NCBI GenBank assembly: GCA_023091735.1
Contig: JALKBU010000200.1
Coordinates: 1-61,851, forward strand
DNA: 61,851 nt
Reading direction: 5' to 3'
Source of the DNA: Trichomonas tenax
Taxonomy: Eukaryota > Parabasalia > Trichomonadida > Trichomonadidae
The notes beneath the pieces are model-generated. The model ran no database searches and was not told the origin of the DNA. It saw only the letters and a list, made by a program, of their open reading frames with translations. Position 1 is the stretch's first letter. Each line of letters starts with the position of its first letter. The position numbers and the translations under genes are program-made. This document shows, piece by piece, positions 9,782 through 20,272 of this stretch.

Positions 9782-12388
9782 ATGAAAAAGATTTCGATTG
9801 ATAAAATGTATCTCGAGAATTATTTTCCTCCTGAACTTATTCCAGATACTCCAATTCTCAAAAATTCATTGACGCAGTATTCAACAGAGCAAATTGCACT
9901 TTTCGCACAGAACGTTCTCATTATTTTGCGTGGATCATACGAGAAACTCACTCCAGAGTTATTGATTTGGGCGTTGCACATCCTACCGTTTAATTTTCTG
10001 ATAGAATCACATGAATGTGTTCAATCTGCGTGCGATTATTATGAAAAATTATTATCAGGAATTCCTTTTAAGCCTGATGTCAATGAAAGAAATAATTACG
10101 TTGAAATTATGCTATTACATCTATCGTTATTTTTCAGCCAAACAAAGTTTCCGCATTTAATTGATAAATTATGCCAAGTAATTTATCAAAATTTTGAAAA
10201 GGGCAATTTCTCACCAAAGGGAACCTTAATTGCAATTCATTTACTCTTTATTGCATGCAATTCTTTGAAGAATACTGATTTTTTCAAGAGAAGAGTCGAA
10301 GTAGCATTAAATTCTTTGATGAAAATGCATGATGAGGTTAATTACGAACAATTTGATTCACAAATAGATCAATTCTTTGGTGATCAAATTTTCGGTTGTT
10401 TTCGAAATTCATTCTCGAGTGTTGTGGAAATGTATTTATCATCCAAAGGACAATATAATCAACTCTATCAATATTTCATCGAAAAAATCAATAAATGCGA
10501 TTCAAAGATTTTTAAGCACAAAACTTTCGTTGTGATGGCTCATGTTGTTACAGAACAATTCCTGGGATCAAGCAATGAAGGAGGCAAATCACAGCCATAT
10601 TCAATTGATAACTTCAAATCGAGTTATTATCAATGGTTCGACAAAGAAATGATTTTTCTTTATGAGCCAAAACACTTGTTTGACTTTATCTACTATGGAG
10701 CTCCAGAAGCAGAAGAACCAAAGCTGTCAAACATTCTTCTCGAAGCGTTACTAAACAAACTACAAGAAGCATCAAGTGAATCACAACTTTTTGTCTATGA
10801 GTTATTCAATACATTTTGTCCATTTATCTTCAAATTCCCGGATTTCATCAAAACAGAGAAGTTTGCTCATGAAATTCTAACAACAATATCCTTTATTTTC
10901 TCATCCCCAAGCATTCCTTATGATACAATGATGTCAGTTGTAACAATATTATCCGCAATTTTAGATTTGACAAATAGAGAATATGATCAGCGAATCAAAT
11001 CATTTATTGTTCAAATCGCAGACCGATGCTCATCTATGATCACTGCAAGTGATAATGACACATTATGGGCAATGATATTGCATCTTCTCATGCAAGGAAA
11101 ATGCACTGAAGAGTTTTGGCAATTTTTGACAAAAGTGGAGCAAAAGATACTACCAGCAATAGGATATGGCTCCGTTTCACCATTAACTCATGGATCCGAT
11201 TTCGGTATCAATCCAAAGCTGCAGTATAAAGCCATGGCAACAACAAATAACGATGAATTTGCAAAAATGAGAATGTTTGTACTTCAAGTTATTGCTTTGT
11301 CTGTAACCACTAATTTCTTCGAAAAGAATCCCGATGAATATACAAAATTCCGAAAACTCCTTGAGCAACAGCCAAACTGCAACTGGCCAGGAATCAAGTT
11401 GCTTTCAGATATTTTCAAGCAATCAGTTCTCTATGGAGGTTTTGTTAGTTCAACTGACATTTTATCTGACAAATCTATCGACTTTGCAACACCAAACTCT
11501 ATTATTTCAGTTAATGATAATAACACTTTAGTATTCAGGAATATAGTTGGCTCAATAAAGACTGTTATCAAGTTAATCGAAAATGAAGATGACGAAGATG
11601 AACTTCCAATGCCAGAAAAAGATGATGAAATTGAATTACATGTTCCATCATTCCAAGATGGAAATCAGCCTCAGGCTTACAAGAACTACCAGAGTAATTG
11701 CGAATTCCCTGCTTTCAAGGAATTCGAAATGAAAAAAGTCAGCGATGCGATGAAGTTGCTTAGATCTTCTCATTTATTCAATCAATCCAAGAGTGTCAAA
11801 TACTTAGGTAACTTCCGCAAAGAAATAGCAAGACTTGATGAATTTGGTGTAATTCCAACTGTTAAAATTGCTATCAAAAGGATGGCAGATAAATCAAGTG
11901 ACCAATCCAATGATTCTTCACAAGATTACAATGAATTTGTCCAAGTACTTAAGAACGCAAGTATGAAGCCTTTGTTTGATATAAATTACATTTCTGATGG
12001 TTCGTTAATTGATACACCACACATGATGATAATTTTCAACGATGGATCATCAATGCCGAACATCTCTTCAATCTCCGAGAATCGTCACATCATTTTGCAA
12101 GTCAGAAAATCAGGGCAATGTTACATTACAGAACTAATGAGACCACCTCAAGAAAGCAAAATCTTCATTCCATTAAATCTACAAGTGAAAATGTTGTTGA
12201 ATGCGGAACATACAGCAGCATTAATTAATCTTATTGCTTTCGCTTTTTATTCAAGCTTCCCAGAAGCATTTATTACAAACTTTAGTATGAGAGCTTCATA
12301 TTTGTCCAAAATATACTGCAGCGTTCAAGATAACAATATTGCTTTATTCCACACATTTTATGATCTTCAGATCTTTATTACGGTTTAA
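9782..12388 (+). CDS. Rap/RalGAP (tuberin)-like protein, probably non-catalytic
   Basis: An 868-residue protein. A longer frame opens at TTG 9761, but the first ATG is 9782, just behind an Inr-like TCATTTT, so I start there. Residues 1-550 form a helical solenoid; an acidic linker follows. Residues about 720-868 resemble a Rap/Ral-GAP domain: TPHMMIIFNDGSSMPN, then IILQVRK and FIPLNLQVKMLLNAEHTAAL match the order of that fold. These proteins (TSC2, RalGAP alpha) stimulate GTP hydrolysis on Rheb or Ral with a catalytic Asn helix, and TSC/RalGAP acts upstream of TORC1. I cannot point to a clear catalytic Asn motif, so it may be the structural beta-type subunit. Moderate confidence in the domain, low in the partner. 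Confidence 0.6.
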   Translation: MKKISIDKMYLENYFPPELIPDTPILKNSLTQYSTEQIALFAQNVLIILRGSYEKLTPELLIWALHILPFNFLIESHECVQSACDYYEKLLSGIPFKPDVNERNNYVEIMLLHLSLFFSQTKFPHLIDKLCQVIYQNFEKGNFSPKGTLIAIHLLFIACNSLKNTDFFKRRVEVALNSLMKMHDEVNYEQFDSQIDQFFGDQIFGCFRNSFSSVVEMYLSSKGQYNQLYQYFIEKINKCDSKIFKHKTFVVMAHVVTEQFLGSSNEGGKSQPYSIDNFKSSYYQWFDKEMIFLYEPKHLFDFIYYGAPEAEEPKLSNILLEALLNKLQEASSESQLFVYELFNTFCPFIFKFPDFIKTEKFAHEILTTISFIFSSPSIPYDTMMSVVTILSAILDLTNREYDQRIKSFIVQIADRCSSMITASDNDTLWAMILHLLMQGKCTEEFWQFLTKVEQKILPAIGYGSVSPLTHGSDFGINPKLQYKAMATTNNDEFAKMRMFVLQVIALSVTTNFFEKNPDEYTKFRKLLEQQPNCNWPGIKLLSDIFKQSVLYGGFVSSTDILSDKSIDFATPNSIISVNDNNTLVFRNIVGSIKTVIKLIENEDDEDELPMPEKDDEIELHVPSFQDGNQPQAYKNYQSNCEFPAFKEFEMKKVSDAMKLLRSSHLFNQSKSVKYLGNFRKEIARLDEFGVIPTVKIAIKRMADKSSDQSNDSSQDYNEFVQVLKNASMKPLFDINYISDGSLIDTPHMMIIFNDGSSMPNISSISENRHIILQVRKSGQCYITELMRPPQESKIFIPLNLQVKMLLNAEHTAALINLIAFAFYSSFPEAFITNFSMRASYLSKIYCSVQDNNIALFHTFYDLQIFITV

Positions 12389-12830
12389 ATCTTCTTCTGT
12401 TTAATAAATACAATAGATACATCATATTAATTTTCGAAAATGATTTTCTTACAGGATGAGAATTATCAGATATTGATGATATATAAAACGAAATAACTCT
12501 ATGGATTTTGCATAAAATCGAATTATGTATATATACATATATACTTAACTATATATACTATATATTTATACTGATGATATTGTACTGTGTTGCTTGTGAG
12601 TTGAGATATAGTATCATTAATGTAATCATAATCGCAACTCCTTTAATAATGTTTCTAATTGTTCTTTATGGATCCATATTAATGCGCTTTCTAAAGTAAT
12701 AAATTTATACTATATTTTATGGTTCGAATTACTTAATTTATGCAATTTGAGAATAATTTTTTGAAATTTTGTTTGTAAATTGTCAAAATAATATAAAATT
12801 TGACATTTGGCAAAATTGTATTTAGCTTAA
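12389..12830. promoter_or_regulatory. AT-rich spacer with TTTGACATTTGGCAAA element
   Basis: The middle is a TA-repeat-like tract (about 12525-12570). A hydrophobic open frame over it begins with TTG and is not called. Close to the next ATG is a degenerate paired form of the recurrent element (TTTGACATTTGGCAAA at 12799-12814, with TGTCAAAA at 12781). Confidence 0.45.
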
Positions 12831-15686
12831 ATGGAGCCAATTTCGCTTGAAGAATTGGATTCTATTGTTCAAAGTTTGATGGCACCGACGAAAGAATCCA
12901 TTCTTAGTATTTCTCGCAGGAAAAAACAAATATTAGCAAATCCTGCTTTAAATATTTCAGCAATAATGGATATTTTAGGAAATAACATTGTCGGAACTCA
13001 ACAGTTCCTTTTCCTTGTTGATTTGCTTGAAGGATTTTTACAAAAATGCTTCTTTAGACTTCCGACAGAATATATTTTGCTATTTTTTATGCAATTACCT
13101 ATAGAACAAGTCACTGATATCGCGTGCATTAATAAATTAAGTTTAGTTATCGCTAAAAATATCAAATTAATGTATATTCATCACGATAATTCGATGATTG
13201 GATTTAATGAGGATTTAGAAACGTTAACGGACTTCGACATTCAATTATATGCTAATATATTGAAGGAAATGTGTGAACCTTATGATCAAATCTCACAAGA
13301 CGTTCATTTATCTTTGATAAAATCATTCGCAGCTTCATATTTAGATCAATTACTTAGAATATCAATAAGTTTAATATTAAACAAAAGGAAAGGATTTTTG
13401 CCCCTTTTGACGAATGTTTTACAATTTGGGAAAAGGATTTTAAATGGAAGACAAATAAAATATCTATCAGAAGGTTTAGTAGCAAATTTACAGAATCCTA
13501 TACTTCTAGGATCAATTATGCAGATGAATAAGAAGTCTTGCATTCAAGTTTTGAGACTTTTTGCTCAATCATTTGAAAATATACGAGAAGATAGTATTAT
13601 GAACCAAATAGTTGATTTTACGAAGAATATATTATCTGACCCAACAATATTTTCTAGTTTAGATATTGTTTTTGAATTTGGAAAATTATTAACTTCATTG
13701 AATATGTTTGGATGCCAAGAAATGATACCAGAATTCTTGCAAGTTCTTATTAACGCCATAATGAAGCTAATGAACGAAAATTCAGAGTTTTTTTGGAATT
13801 TATTATCAAATATTTCAATATTTTTAATGAACATATCTAGATTTTTTAATCCTACAGGGTTTGCAATGCCTATTATATTAGAAATAGTTGATTTAAATCC
13901 ACGAATATCATTAAATTGTGATAGTTATCAAAGCGAGATCCAAAAATCATTATCAAACATGATTTTGATTGTTCAAAGCGAAATACCAAACATTCTAACA
14001 GCTCTAGATAATAACATTAAGCAAGCATTGGCAACAGAACTTTCCCAAAAGCGTGATTTTCAAATATGCTTAAGTCTTATGATAATCGAATCAATTTTAT
14101 TACTCGGTAAGAAATTGATTGATGTGAGTTGTATTGCTACAACTATTGATCTTCTTCTTGCGTATATGACAAATTCATATGGAGCACTGCTGGAAACAAT
14201 CAAAGTCAGCACAAAATCTGAAGAAGTTTTGATACAAGTCTTGAATTCGTATGTTTCATATTATTATGAGTCACTGACATCTAAAGCTCAAATAAATCAG
14301 GAATCATCGAGTTCCACAGATAATTTATCATTTATTCTATCTCAGGCCCAAATTAATCAAGAAAATATGATGGCATCGATATTTAACAGATATGTGAATG
14401 ACATTGCTCTTGGAATTTGCAAAAACTATGTGAAACAAGGATTACATACATTCATAAGATCACAGAAAGCGATGGAATATCTTTGTTCAACAAATTTTCC
14501 TAATGAACTCGCTACAAACTTCAAAGGTCTTCCTCCAAAGAAAATTGTATTCATGGCATTCTATCAAGTTATGTGGACTGATGAAAAACTGAAGAAATCG
14601 TTCTTCGAATGTTTAAAAAGTGAAGTTCAAGGAGATATTGATCCGCAACGCTTAAATGATATATTGAAGATGATGATTGGATTCTTCGGTGGCTCATTAA
14701 ATGTTGCACAATGGAAAGAACTTTATATATTTAATTTAACGTATCTTTCAACTTTGTACACAGAAGTATCAACAGGAGAGTTTTATTTTATGATTCTTGA
14801 TTTCTTGTATTCGATGACAAAGAATTTCCCGAAGTCAGATCCATTCCATGATCACAAGAAGCCTCAATTTATGTTCATTAAGACAACATTTACTTATTTG
14901 ACGAATATTTTGGGTCAAATCGCTCCCAAATTACAACCGATTGCAATCAATGAATCAATTTTCTCGAATCCAATGTATGTTATATCAAGTAGCAAAGATC
15001 CAATAGCCCACAACCCAGAAAATGATGAATTGTGGATGCAAATATCGAAAGTTATTTCCATAGTTTCAACAATTCTTGCAATTCCTTGTGTTAATTATGG
15101 AATTATGAAAGTTTATAATGATAATACTGTCATCGAATTCTTGAAACAACTTATCTCAACACTCTCTGTCACCTCAAAGATATCTCTATTTGCTTTTCCT
15201 GACATAGTCCATGGAATTGCAAAATTATTAAGTTTAATTGTTCCGACTTATGCCGCTGAAATTAGTACAACAGAAATATATCCCGAGATTTTGAGATTTA
15301 TGTGTTCAATGTTTTTGTCCAATGATCTGAGTGACATTGATGCTGCATGTTATACATTATACAGCATTGCTCCATTAAATTATACAAATGTTCATCAGCA
15401 TTTAGTTTTGGCAATAAATGCAGCAGCGAACGGACAAATCTCAGAATCGCTTGCGAGTTTTGTTTGCTTAGTTATAGATAACAGTCGAGAATTCTTTGAT
15501 TCGATTATTCAATCGCTTGCAAATGATTATCCTGATTATGCTCAAAATATAGCATCAACAGTTGCTAATTTAGTTGAAGAAACAGCACCTTCAAGACGCC
15601 TTAGACATTTCTACAACGATATTCCAAATCTTTGCATTTTAATTGAAGAATCTCCATCACTGAATGAGTTCTTCACTAATTTTTAA
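12831..15686 (+). CDS. large HEAT-type alpha-solenoid, possibly exportin-like
   Basis: A 951-residue protein from ATG 12831, composed almost wholly of paired amphipathic helices with no membrane span, signal or coiled coil. Size and texture match karyopherin/exportin family members, which carry cargo through nuclear pores in a RanGTP-dependent way. I cannot see a convincing importin-beta N-terminal Ran-binding signature, so the assignment to exportins is a guess. Other solenoids, such as nucleoporins or tubulin-folding factors, are possible. It is convergent with the eIF4E-binding-type gene, with 73 bases between stops. Confidence 0.55.
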   Translation: MEPISLEELDSIVQSLMAPTKESILSISRRKKQILANPALNISAIMDILGNNIVGTQQFLFLVDLLEGFLQKCFFRLPTEYILLFFMQLPIEQVTDIACINKLSLVIAKNIKLMYIHHDNSMIGFNEDLETLTDFDIQLYANILKEMCEPYDQISQDVHLSLIKSFAASYLDQLLRISISLILNKRKGFLPLLTNVLQFGKRILNGRQIKYLSEGLVANLQNPILLGSIMQMNKKSCIQVLRLFAQSFENIREDSIMNQIVDFTKNILSDPTIFSSLDIVFEFGKLLTSLNMFGCQEMIPEFLQVLINAIMKLMNENSEFFWNLLSNISIFLMNISRFFNPTGFAMPIILEIVDLNPRISLNCDSYQSEIQKSLSNMILIVQSEIPNILTALDNNIKQALATELSQKRDFQICLSLMIIESILLLGKKLIDVSCIATTIDLLLAYMTNSYGALLETIKVSTKSEEVLIQVLNSYVSYYYESLTSKAQINQESSSSTDNLSFILSQAQINQENMMASIFNRYVNDIALGICKNYVKQGLHTFIRSQKAMEYLCSTNFPNELATNFKGLPPKKIVFMAFYQVMWTDEKLKKSFFECLKSEVQGDIDPQRLNDILKMMIGFFGGSLNVAQWKELYIFNLTYLSTLYTEVSTGEFYFMILDFLYSMTKNFPKSDPFHDHKKPQFMFIKTTFTYLTNILGQIAPKLQPIAINESIFSNPMYVISSSKDPIAHNPENDELWMQISKVISIVSTILAIPCVNYGIMKVYNDNTVIEFLKQLISTLSVTSKISLFAFPDIVHGIAKLLSLIVPTYAAEISTTEIYPEILRFMCSMFLSNDLSDIDAACYTLYSIAPLNYTNVHQHLVLAINAAANGQISESLASFVCLVIDNSREFFDSIIQSLANDYPDYAQNIASTVANLVEETAPSRRLRHFYNDIPNLCILIEESPSLNEFFTNF

Positions 15687-15759
15687 TATCATGCTTATTT
15701 TTGTTAGTATTTTAAATTGTATATATGTATTAGAAAATAATTATAGGATAAACATATCT

Positions 15760-16722
15760 TTATAAGTTACCCCAGGCATTCTTCCTTTTTGGATTTGTCA
15801 TTGGCGTTGACGATGTCAATGATGGCCATTCGGAATCCTCGACTGTCCCCTGCTTCTGTTGCTGAGCTGGCTGGTGCTTCCCTTGCGGCTTAGCCTGTGG
15901 CTTCTTTGGCTCTAATTCGCCGAATGAAGGGAAGTCTTCAGCAATCTCTGGCTTTGGCTGTTCCTTCTTCTTTTCTTCTGCAAGTGTTGGTTGCTCGACA
16001 GCACGTGCAGTAGGCTTTGGATTGAATGTTGGCTCGGCCTTTGGTGCTGGCTTAGGAGCTGGAGCTGGCTCATTCTTTGGTTCATGATCGTTTGAGCGTG
16101 GCATGAACTTGTTCAAAGCTGGGTTGAAGTTGTTGTTATGTGGCTTTCTAACTGGATCGAATGATGGGATGACTGGCTTCTCTTCCTCCTTAGCCGGCTG
16201 TGGTGTGAATTCTGGCATAGCATTGACTTGAGACCACGATGTCTTTGGTGCTGGTTTGAACTCAGGCTTTGGCTCTGGTTTTGGTTCTGGCTTTGGCTCT
16301 TCGACTGGGGCTGGAGCTGGTTGTGGTTCTTCCTTCTTCTGAACGCCCCAGGTGATCTGAACATCATCGAAGCCTTTCTCGACTTTGACGGATCCAGCGT
16401 TTGGTGTAAATTTCTTCGGTCCTGTTTGTTTCTTCTGTTGCTGGTTCTGGTTTTGCTGCTGGTTTTGATAATTGCGATTTCTGTTGAAATGCTGTGGCTG
16501 CTGTTGCTGGCGCTTCTCTGTGTCTGTTTCGAATGGTAATTCAGCACCAGGGCGCTTCTGGTGGTTCTTGTTTTGCTCGACTAAAAGATATTTATCTTCT
16601 TCGAGAGGCTGAATGCACTCTGCGGATCCGAAATCGCCAAATTCTGCAAAGTTTGCAGGAGGCTCTGAGGGAACGAATAAGTCAAGAAGTTCGCGGACTG
16701 AGTAGACTTTGATTTCAGACAT
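15760..16722 (-). CDS. candidate eIF4E-binding, low-complexity translation regulator
   Basis: A 320-residue disordered protein. The frame opens at a TTG (16731); the first ATG is 16722, giving MSEIKVYSVRELLDLF. Residues 7-13, YSVRELL, fit the eIF4E-binding consensus Y-x4-L-hydrophobic exactly, in the N-terminal place and context seen in 4E-T and related proteins. The rest is Gln/Asn-rich (60-100), then Pro/Lys/Glu-rich. Short aromatic motifs are spaced along it: TWGVQ, SWSQVNAMPEF, EDFPSFGE, SEWPSL and the C-terminal KNAWGNL. They could bind RNA-granule partners. Such proteins repress or retarget capped mRNA. The motif is visible; the function is inference. Its antisense frames are shadows of the repetitive composition. 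Confidence 0.6.
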   Translation of the reverse strand: MSEIKVYSVRELLDLFVPSEPPANFAEFGDFGSAECIQPLEEDKYLLVEQNKNHQKRPGAELPFETDTEKRQQQQPQHFNRNRNYQNQQQNQNQQQKKQTGPKKFTPNAGSVKVEKGFDDVQITWGVQKKEEPQPAPAPVEEPKPEPKPEPKPEFKPAPKTSWSQVNAMPEFTPQPAKEEEKPVIPSFDPVRKPHNNNFNPALNKFMPRSNDHEPKNEPAPAPKPAPKAEPTFNPKPTARAVEQPTLAEEKKKEQPKPEIAEDFPSFGELEPKKPQAKPQGKHQPAQQQKQGTVEDSEWPSLTSSTPMTNPKRKNAWGNL

Positions 16723-16879
16723 TTTGGTCAAATAAAGAATAAAAGTAACAAAGCGAATTCTGACAGCAAAATTGCCACTGTCAAAATAAGGACATTAAAA
16801 ATTTGGCATGTAAATTAGTGAAAAAGTTTTTTGCCAAGTAAATAAAAATAATCATCACGTTTTTTCTTCATTTTTAAGA
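16723..16879. promoter_or_regulatory. compact divergent promoter with paired elements and Inr
   Basis: 157 bases separate two ATGs. TTTGGCATGTAAATT lies at 16802-16816 and TTTGCCAAGTAAAT at 16830-16843. TGTCAAAA near 16779 points the other way. An initiator TCATTTTT at 16868-16875 sits five bases before the plus-strand ATG. Confidence 0.6.
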
Positions 16880-18187
16880 ATGCTGAGCAGAGAGGAGTTT
16901 GCCATTCTTCAAAATCAACTCGTTCAGCTGAATGACGAAAGAAACAGTCTCAGAGCTGAAATTGCGACATTGAAGCTGAATATTCAACAGATTCCACAAA
17001 TAAAACAGCAAATAAATGACTCAATGCGCTTAAAACAGTCTGAAGAGATGACACTACTCAATGAGATGTCAAATCTACAACAAAAAATCGCTCAAGTCCG
17101 AAAAGATCTTCAACAAGAATCAGATCTTAGTTTTAAAGGTGTATTCAACGATGTTCGTTTAAGCATGAAGGAAGAGAAGCTTCAGGATCTGAAGTACGAT
17201 GATAAGAAGTTTACTCAAGCATTAGAATCATATAATCAAAAATTAGATCAATATAAGAACAAATTAGCATTGATTTCGAACTCGATTGAGACAGAGACAC
17301 AAGATTTGAACTTCCGATTGAGAAATTATAAGAAAATTAAGTCATTTTCATCGTTAAATATGAAATTATTTGATATCGAAGCGCAATTTGAACAATACAA
17401 AGAAATTACGACTAAATTATCAAAAAGCAAAGTAGAAATAGATGGAAAATTAAAAAATACCGATGAATTAAATCGAATATTAAATAATCAACTAGAAAAT
17501 AAAGAGGAAGAACTATCAAAACTTAATAAATCGATAGACGAAGAATCAAATATACTAAAATCTTCAGAGGAACTTCTTGATCTCGTTAAATATGAATTCG
17601 AAGGTTTAAAAAACGTGTTAGAAACAACATTAGCAGTTGTAAATAATCCATCTTCTGCAGTCTCCGATGAATTAGAGCAAGAAGTCACGCAAATGAAAAG
17701 GCAAATCGAAGAAAATCAGATTGATATTCAAAAGAAGAAACAAGAAATCGAACAACTGAAATTAGAGCAAGGAATCATGGAACACAAGAAAGTAGCAATG
17801 ATCAACCAACTCCAAAAGGTTATCAATGAAAAAGTTTCTGAAATTTCAACAAAATTTAATTCATCATCTGAAGTTCAAGATATTATTGCACTTCAAGAGC
17901 AGCATTGGGTAGACAAAGAAGTTATTAGACAGGAATATTTAGCTGTTTCGAAAGATCACAACGCTATAACGAAAGATGTTGCAAGAAAATCAAAAATCCT
18001 CAATGAGCTCAAAATATTCGTTAAAGGACTTCCTCCAGCACAGAGCCATTATCATATTGATGAGCTTTCGAATACATATGAGCTTGCTATTCAGGAAAAC
18101 AGACGTTTATCGAAAAACATTGCTAACGCGACTGAAAACAAATCGAAGTTAGAAAAAGAAATTAACTGGTTGAAAAGTCAATTATGA
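16880..18187 (+). CDS. long coiled-coil protein
   Basis: A 435-residue protein from ATG 16880, directly behind an Inr-like TCATTTTTAAGA. Almost the entire length is heptad-patterned, rich in Gln, Lys, Glu and Leu. A short non-coil region around residues 375-400 (KGLPPAQSHYHIDELSN) may be a hinge or conserved element. There is no signal, membrane segment or enzyme motif. A structural role in the cytoskeleton or in motility organelles is plausible but unproven. Confidence 0.8.
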   Translation: MLSREEFAILQNQLVQLNDERNSLRAEIATLKLNIQQIPQIKQQINDSMRLKQSEEMTLLNEMSNLQQKIAQVRKDLQQESDLSFKGVFNDVRLSMKEEKLQDLKYDDKKFTQALESYNQKLDQYKNKLALISNSIETETQDLNFRLRNYKKIKSFSSLNMKLFDIEAQFEQYKEITTKLSKSKVEIDGKLKNTDELNRILNNQLENKEEELSKLNKSIDEESNILKSSEELLDLVKYEFEGLKNVLETTLAVVNNPSSAVSDELEQEVTQMKRQIEENQIDIQKKKQEIEQLKLEQGIMEHKKVAMINQLQKVINEKVSEISTKFNSSSEVQDIIALQEQHWVDKEVIRQEYLAVSKDHNAITKDVARKSKILNELKIFVKGLPPAQSHYHIDELSNTYELAIQENRRLSKNIANATENKSKLEKEINWLKSQL

Positions 18188-18341
18188 AATATATATTTTT
18201 GTTTGTATGTATGCTTTTAAAGGCCTATTTTTGTGTTTGTATAAGTTTGAAATGTGATCAATGAAAACTTTTTTTATAAAAAGCGACAAAATAAAAATAA
18301 CACTATCGATCATATATCCATGAAACAAAAATATAAAATCT

Positions 18342-19793
18342 TTATCCTCTCTGAGGTGATGGTGGAGGTGATTGAGCACCATTCTGCCTGAGTGGGCAAA
18401 TCCTGTCGAGTGCAGTTTCTATCTTTGTGATCTCATCCTCTGCAACCTTGACCTGGGCTGGTGTCGAACCGAAGAACTTGTTGGCTTCGAATGGTTTATG
18501 ACGATTTGTTGTTCTTCTGATGAATTGATCGTATCTAAGCTTATCTTTGAGAATCTTGGCACTAAGATATGCAAGAACTCTATCTTGCTCTGACTTTGTC
18601 TTCTGGACTTCTGCTTCTGTTTCCTGAGTGAGGGCATTGAGGCTTCTCGCGAGGCCTTGTGCGCGCGTTGTTTGTGAAACAGATTTTTCTGCAGCAGTGG
18701 CGAAGAATTGCTTTGCTGTTCTTGGTGATTCGAAGGCCATTCTATCCATCCTTGTGAAGAAGTCCATCTTCTGACGCTCTGCGTCTTCATCAAGGCGCTC
18801 GATTTCTTGATTAATTGATGCATTAATTCTTTCAAGGGCATCATCAGCTATTGGTGTTCTTCTAGCAGTAACTCTACGTTCCTCAGATGAAAGACGGTCG
18901 TGGTGCTCTTGTACGAGGCTTTCTAATTCATCAATCATCCTTTGTTGTCTTGCAACTTCAGCACGTAATTCTTCGGCCTCGCGCTGGTACTCTTCACTGC
19001 GCTGCTTCATAGCGAGCTCTCTCTTCCTTCTGATATTGTTCTTAAGGACAGTCATTTCGATTAAACGGCGTTTCTGCATGTTTCTGATGGCAATCTCGAC
19101 TTTGTTGTCAACAGCACTGAGTGTAGATGCAATGAAGAATGAAATGTTTTGGTCGTGCGTTAAGCGATTGTTATAAATTTTATCGAGCTGTTCTTTTGAA
19201 AGGAGTGAAAAATCGAGACGAAGCATGAGTGGAATTGCCTTGTTTGGATTGCTGTCGTAGAGTTTCATGACGAAATCGATGAGGGCCATTTGATTTACGC
19301 CTTTGCGGTCAGCCATTGCGAGAACCTGGAAAATAACTTCAGCAGGCAACTGCTCGAATCTCTGGTCGGTGATTACTTTATTGAAATCGTTAGCAACGTT
19401 AATCCAATCCTGATAATTATCTGTATTATCAGCAACATGCTCGATGAGAATTCCGAGATAGTCAATTGTTGGTGGTGGCTGAAGTTTGTTCTCTTCTATG
19501 TAGTTTTCAACGAAATTCTGCAATGTTGGAACTTTCCACTCCAATGCAAGCTGACGAAGCTCGAATGCGTTATTTTTGTTCACGTCAAACGGCTTGAGCT
19601 GGCATGCATCAATGAATGCTTCGAATGTTTTTGGATTATAGTTTTGCGAAACAATGAATTGGTTTGGATTTTCTTTTCTAACCTCAGGGAATTTCTTAGA
19701 AAGCTTAGCAAATGTATCACCATCAACCTCATACATCTTTTCATTGAACCAAAAGACATATGGAAGGTTCAGATCCTCGGATGGATGCTCCAT
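18342..19793 (-). CDS. BTB/BACK-like protein with coiled coil
   Basis: A 483-residue protein from ATG 19793. Residues 1-115 look like a BTB/POZ-type fold (VFWFNEKMYEVDGDTFAKLS, then YNPKTFEAFIDACQLKPFDV and helices). Residues 120-240 resemble a BACK-type helical region (IFQVLAMADRKGVNQMALIDFV). Residues 240-400 are a basic/acidic coiled coil, with a short Pro-rich end. Trichomonads carry large families of such proteins, which elsewhere act as adaptors for cullin-3 ligases. The ATG follows TCACT directly, so the 5' untranslated region may be only about three bases. Confidence 0.75.
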   Translation of the reverse strand: MEHPSEDLNLPYVFWFNEKMYEVDGDTFAKLSKKFPEVRKENPNQFIVSQNYNPKTFEAFIDACQLKPFDVNKNNAFELRQLALEWKVPTLQNFVENYIEENKLQPPPTIDYLGILIEHVADNTDNYQDWINVANDFNKVITDQRFEQLPAEVIFQVLAMADRKGVNQMALIDFVMKLYDSNPNKAIPLMLRLDFSLLSKEQLDKIYNNRLTHDQNISFFIASTLSAVDNKVEIAIRNMQKRRLIEMTVLKNNIRRKRELAMKQRSEEYQREAEELRAEVARQQRMIDELESLVQEHHDRLSSEERRVTARRTPIADDALERINASINQEIERLDEDAERQKMDFFTRMDRMAFESPRTAKQFFATAAEKSVSQTTRAQGLARSLNALTQETEAEVQKTKSEQDRVLAYLSAKILKDKLRYDQFIRRTTNRHKPFEANKFFGSTPAQVKVAEDEITKIETALDRICPLRQNGAQSPPPSPQRG

Positions 19794-20272
19794 AGTGACG
19801 TTTGTTTTCTAAACGTTTAACGATAATTGTTGAATTCTTTTACACAACAAATATGGCATGTAAACACAAATTTTGATAGATTTACAAAGGGTTTTTGACA
19901 TTTAATGTTTACAAAATAACTGAAAGTTGAAACTACAACTTTACAAATCACTTGAAATTTTTTGTCTTGTAAATTATCCAATTGTCAAATTTCAGGTTTT
20001 CCAATTTCGATGAATCGCTATCATTTAAAAATTAGTAATAATTCTTTGTTTCACATATATTATACACTATTCCAACTGTTGAATATTATTACCAATTAGA
20101 AATTCCAATATACTTTCTACTAGATATGAAAAAAATTGTATTGGGATATCATAAATATTTTTGTAAAGTTGAAATTATCAGAATAAAATTGACGAATTAC
20201 TTTTGACTCATTTTTGACATTGTAAAGTCAAAAAAGAGAAAATATGACACTTTTGCTTTAGAAGCAATTTAA
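19794..20272. promoter_or_regulatory. bidirectional promoter with several recurrent elements
   Basis: This region lies between the BTB/BACK gene (minus) and SF3B2 (plus). Elements: Inr TCACT abutting the minus ATG (19794-19798), ATGGCATGTAAACA at 19853-19866, TTTTTGACATTTAAT at 19892-19906, and a compound copy starting TTTTTGACATTGTAAAG at 20211, about 60 bases before the plus ATG. No gene is present. Confidence 0.55.

Noticed and set aside
12508..12699. 63-codon hydrophobic frame after the RalGAP-like gene
   Set aside because: No ATG start, and it lies over a TA-repeat tract that yields Tyr/Ile-rich membrane-like translations by composition.
16113..16547. Long open frames on both strands over the eIF4E-binder
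   Set aside because: They are products of the repetitive Gln/Pro/Glu codons of the real gene; their composition mirrors it in other frames.
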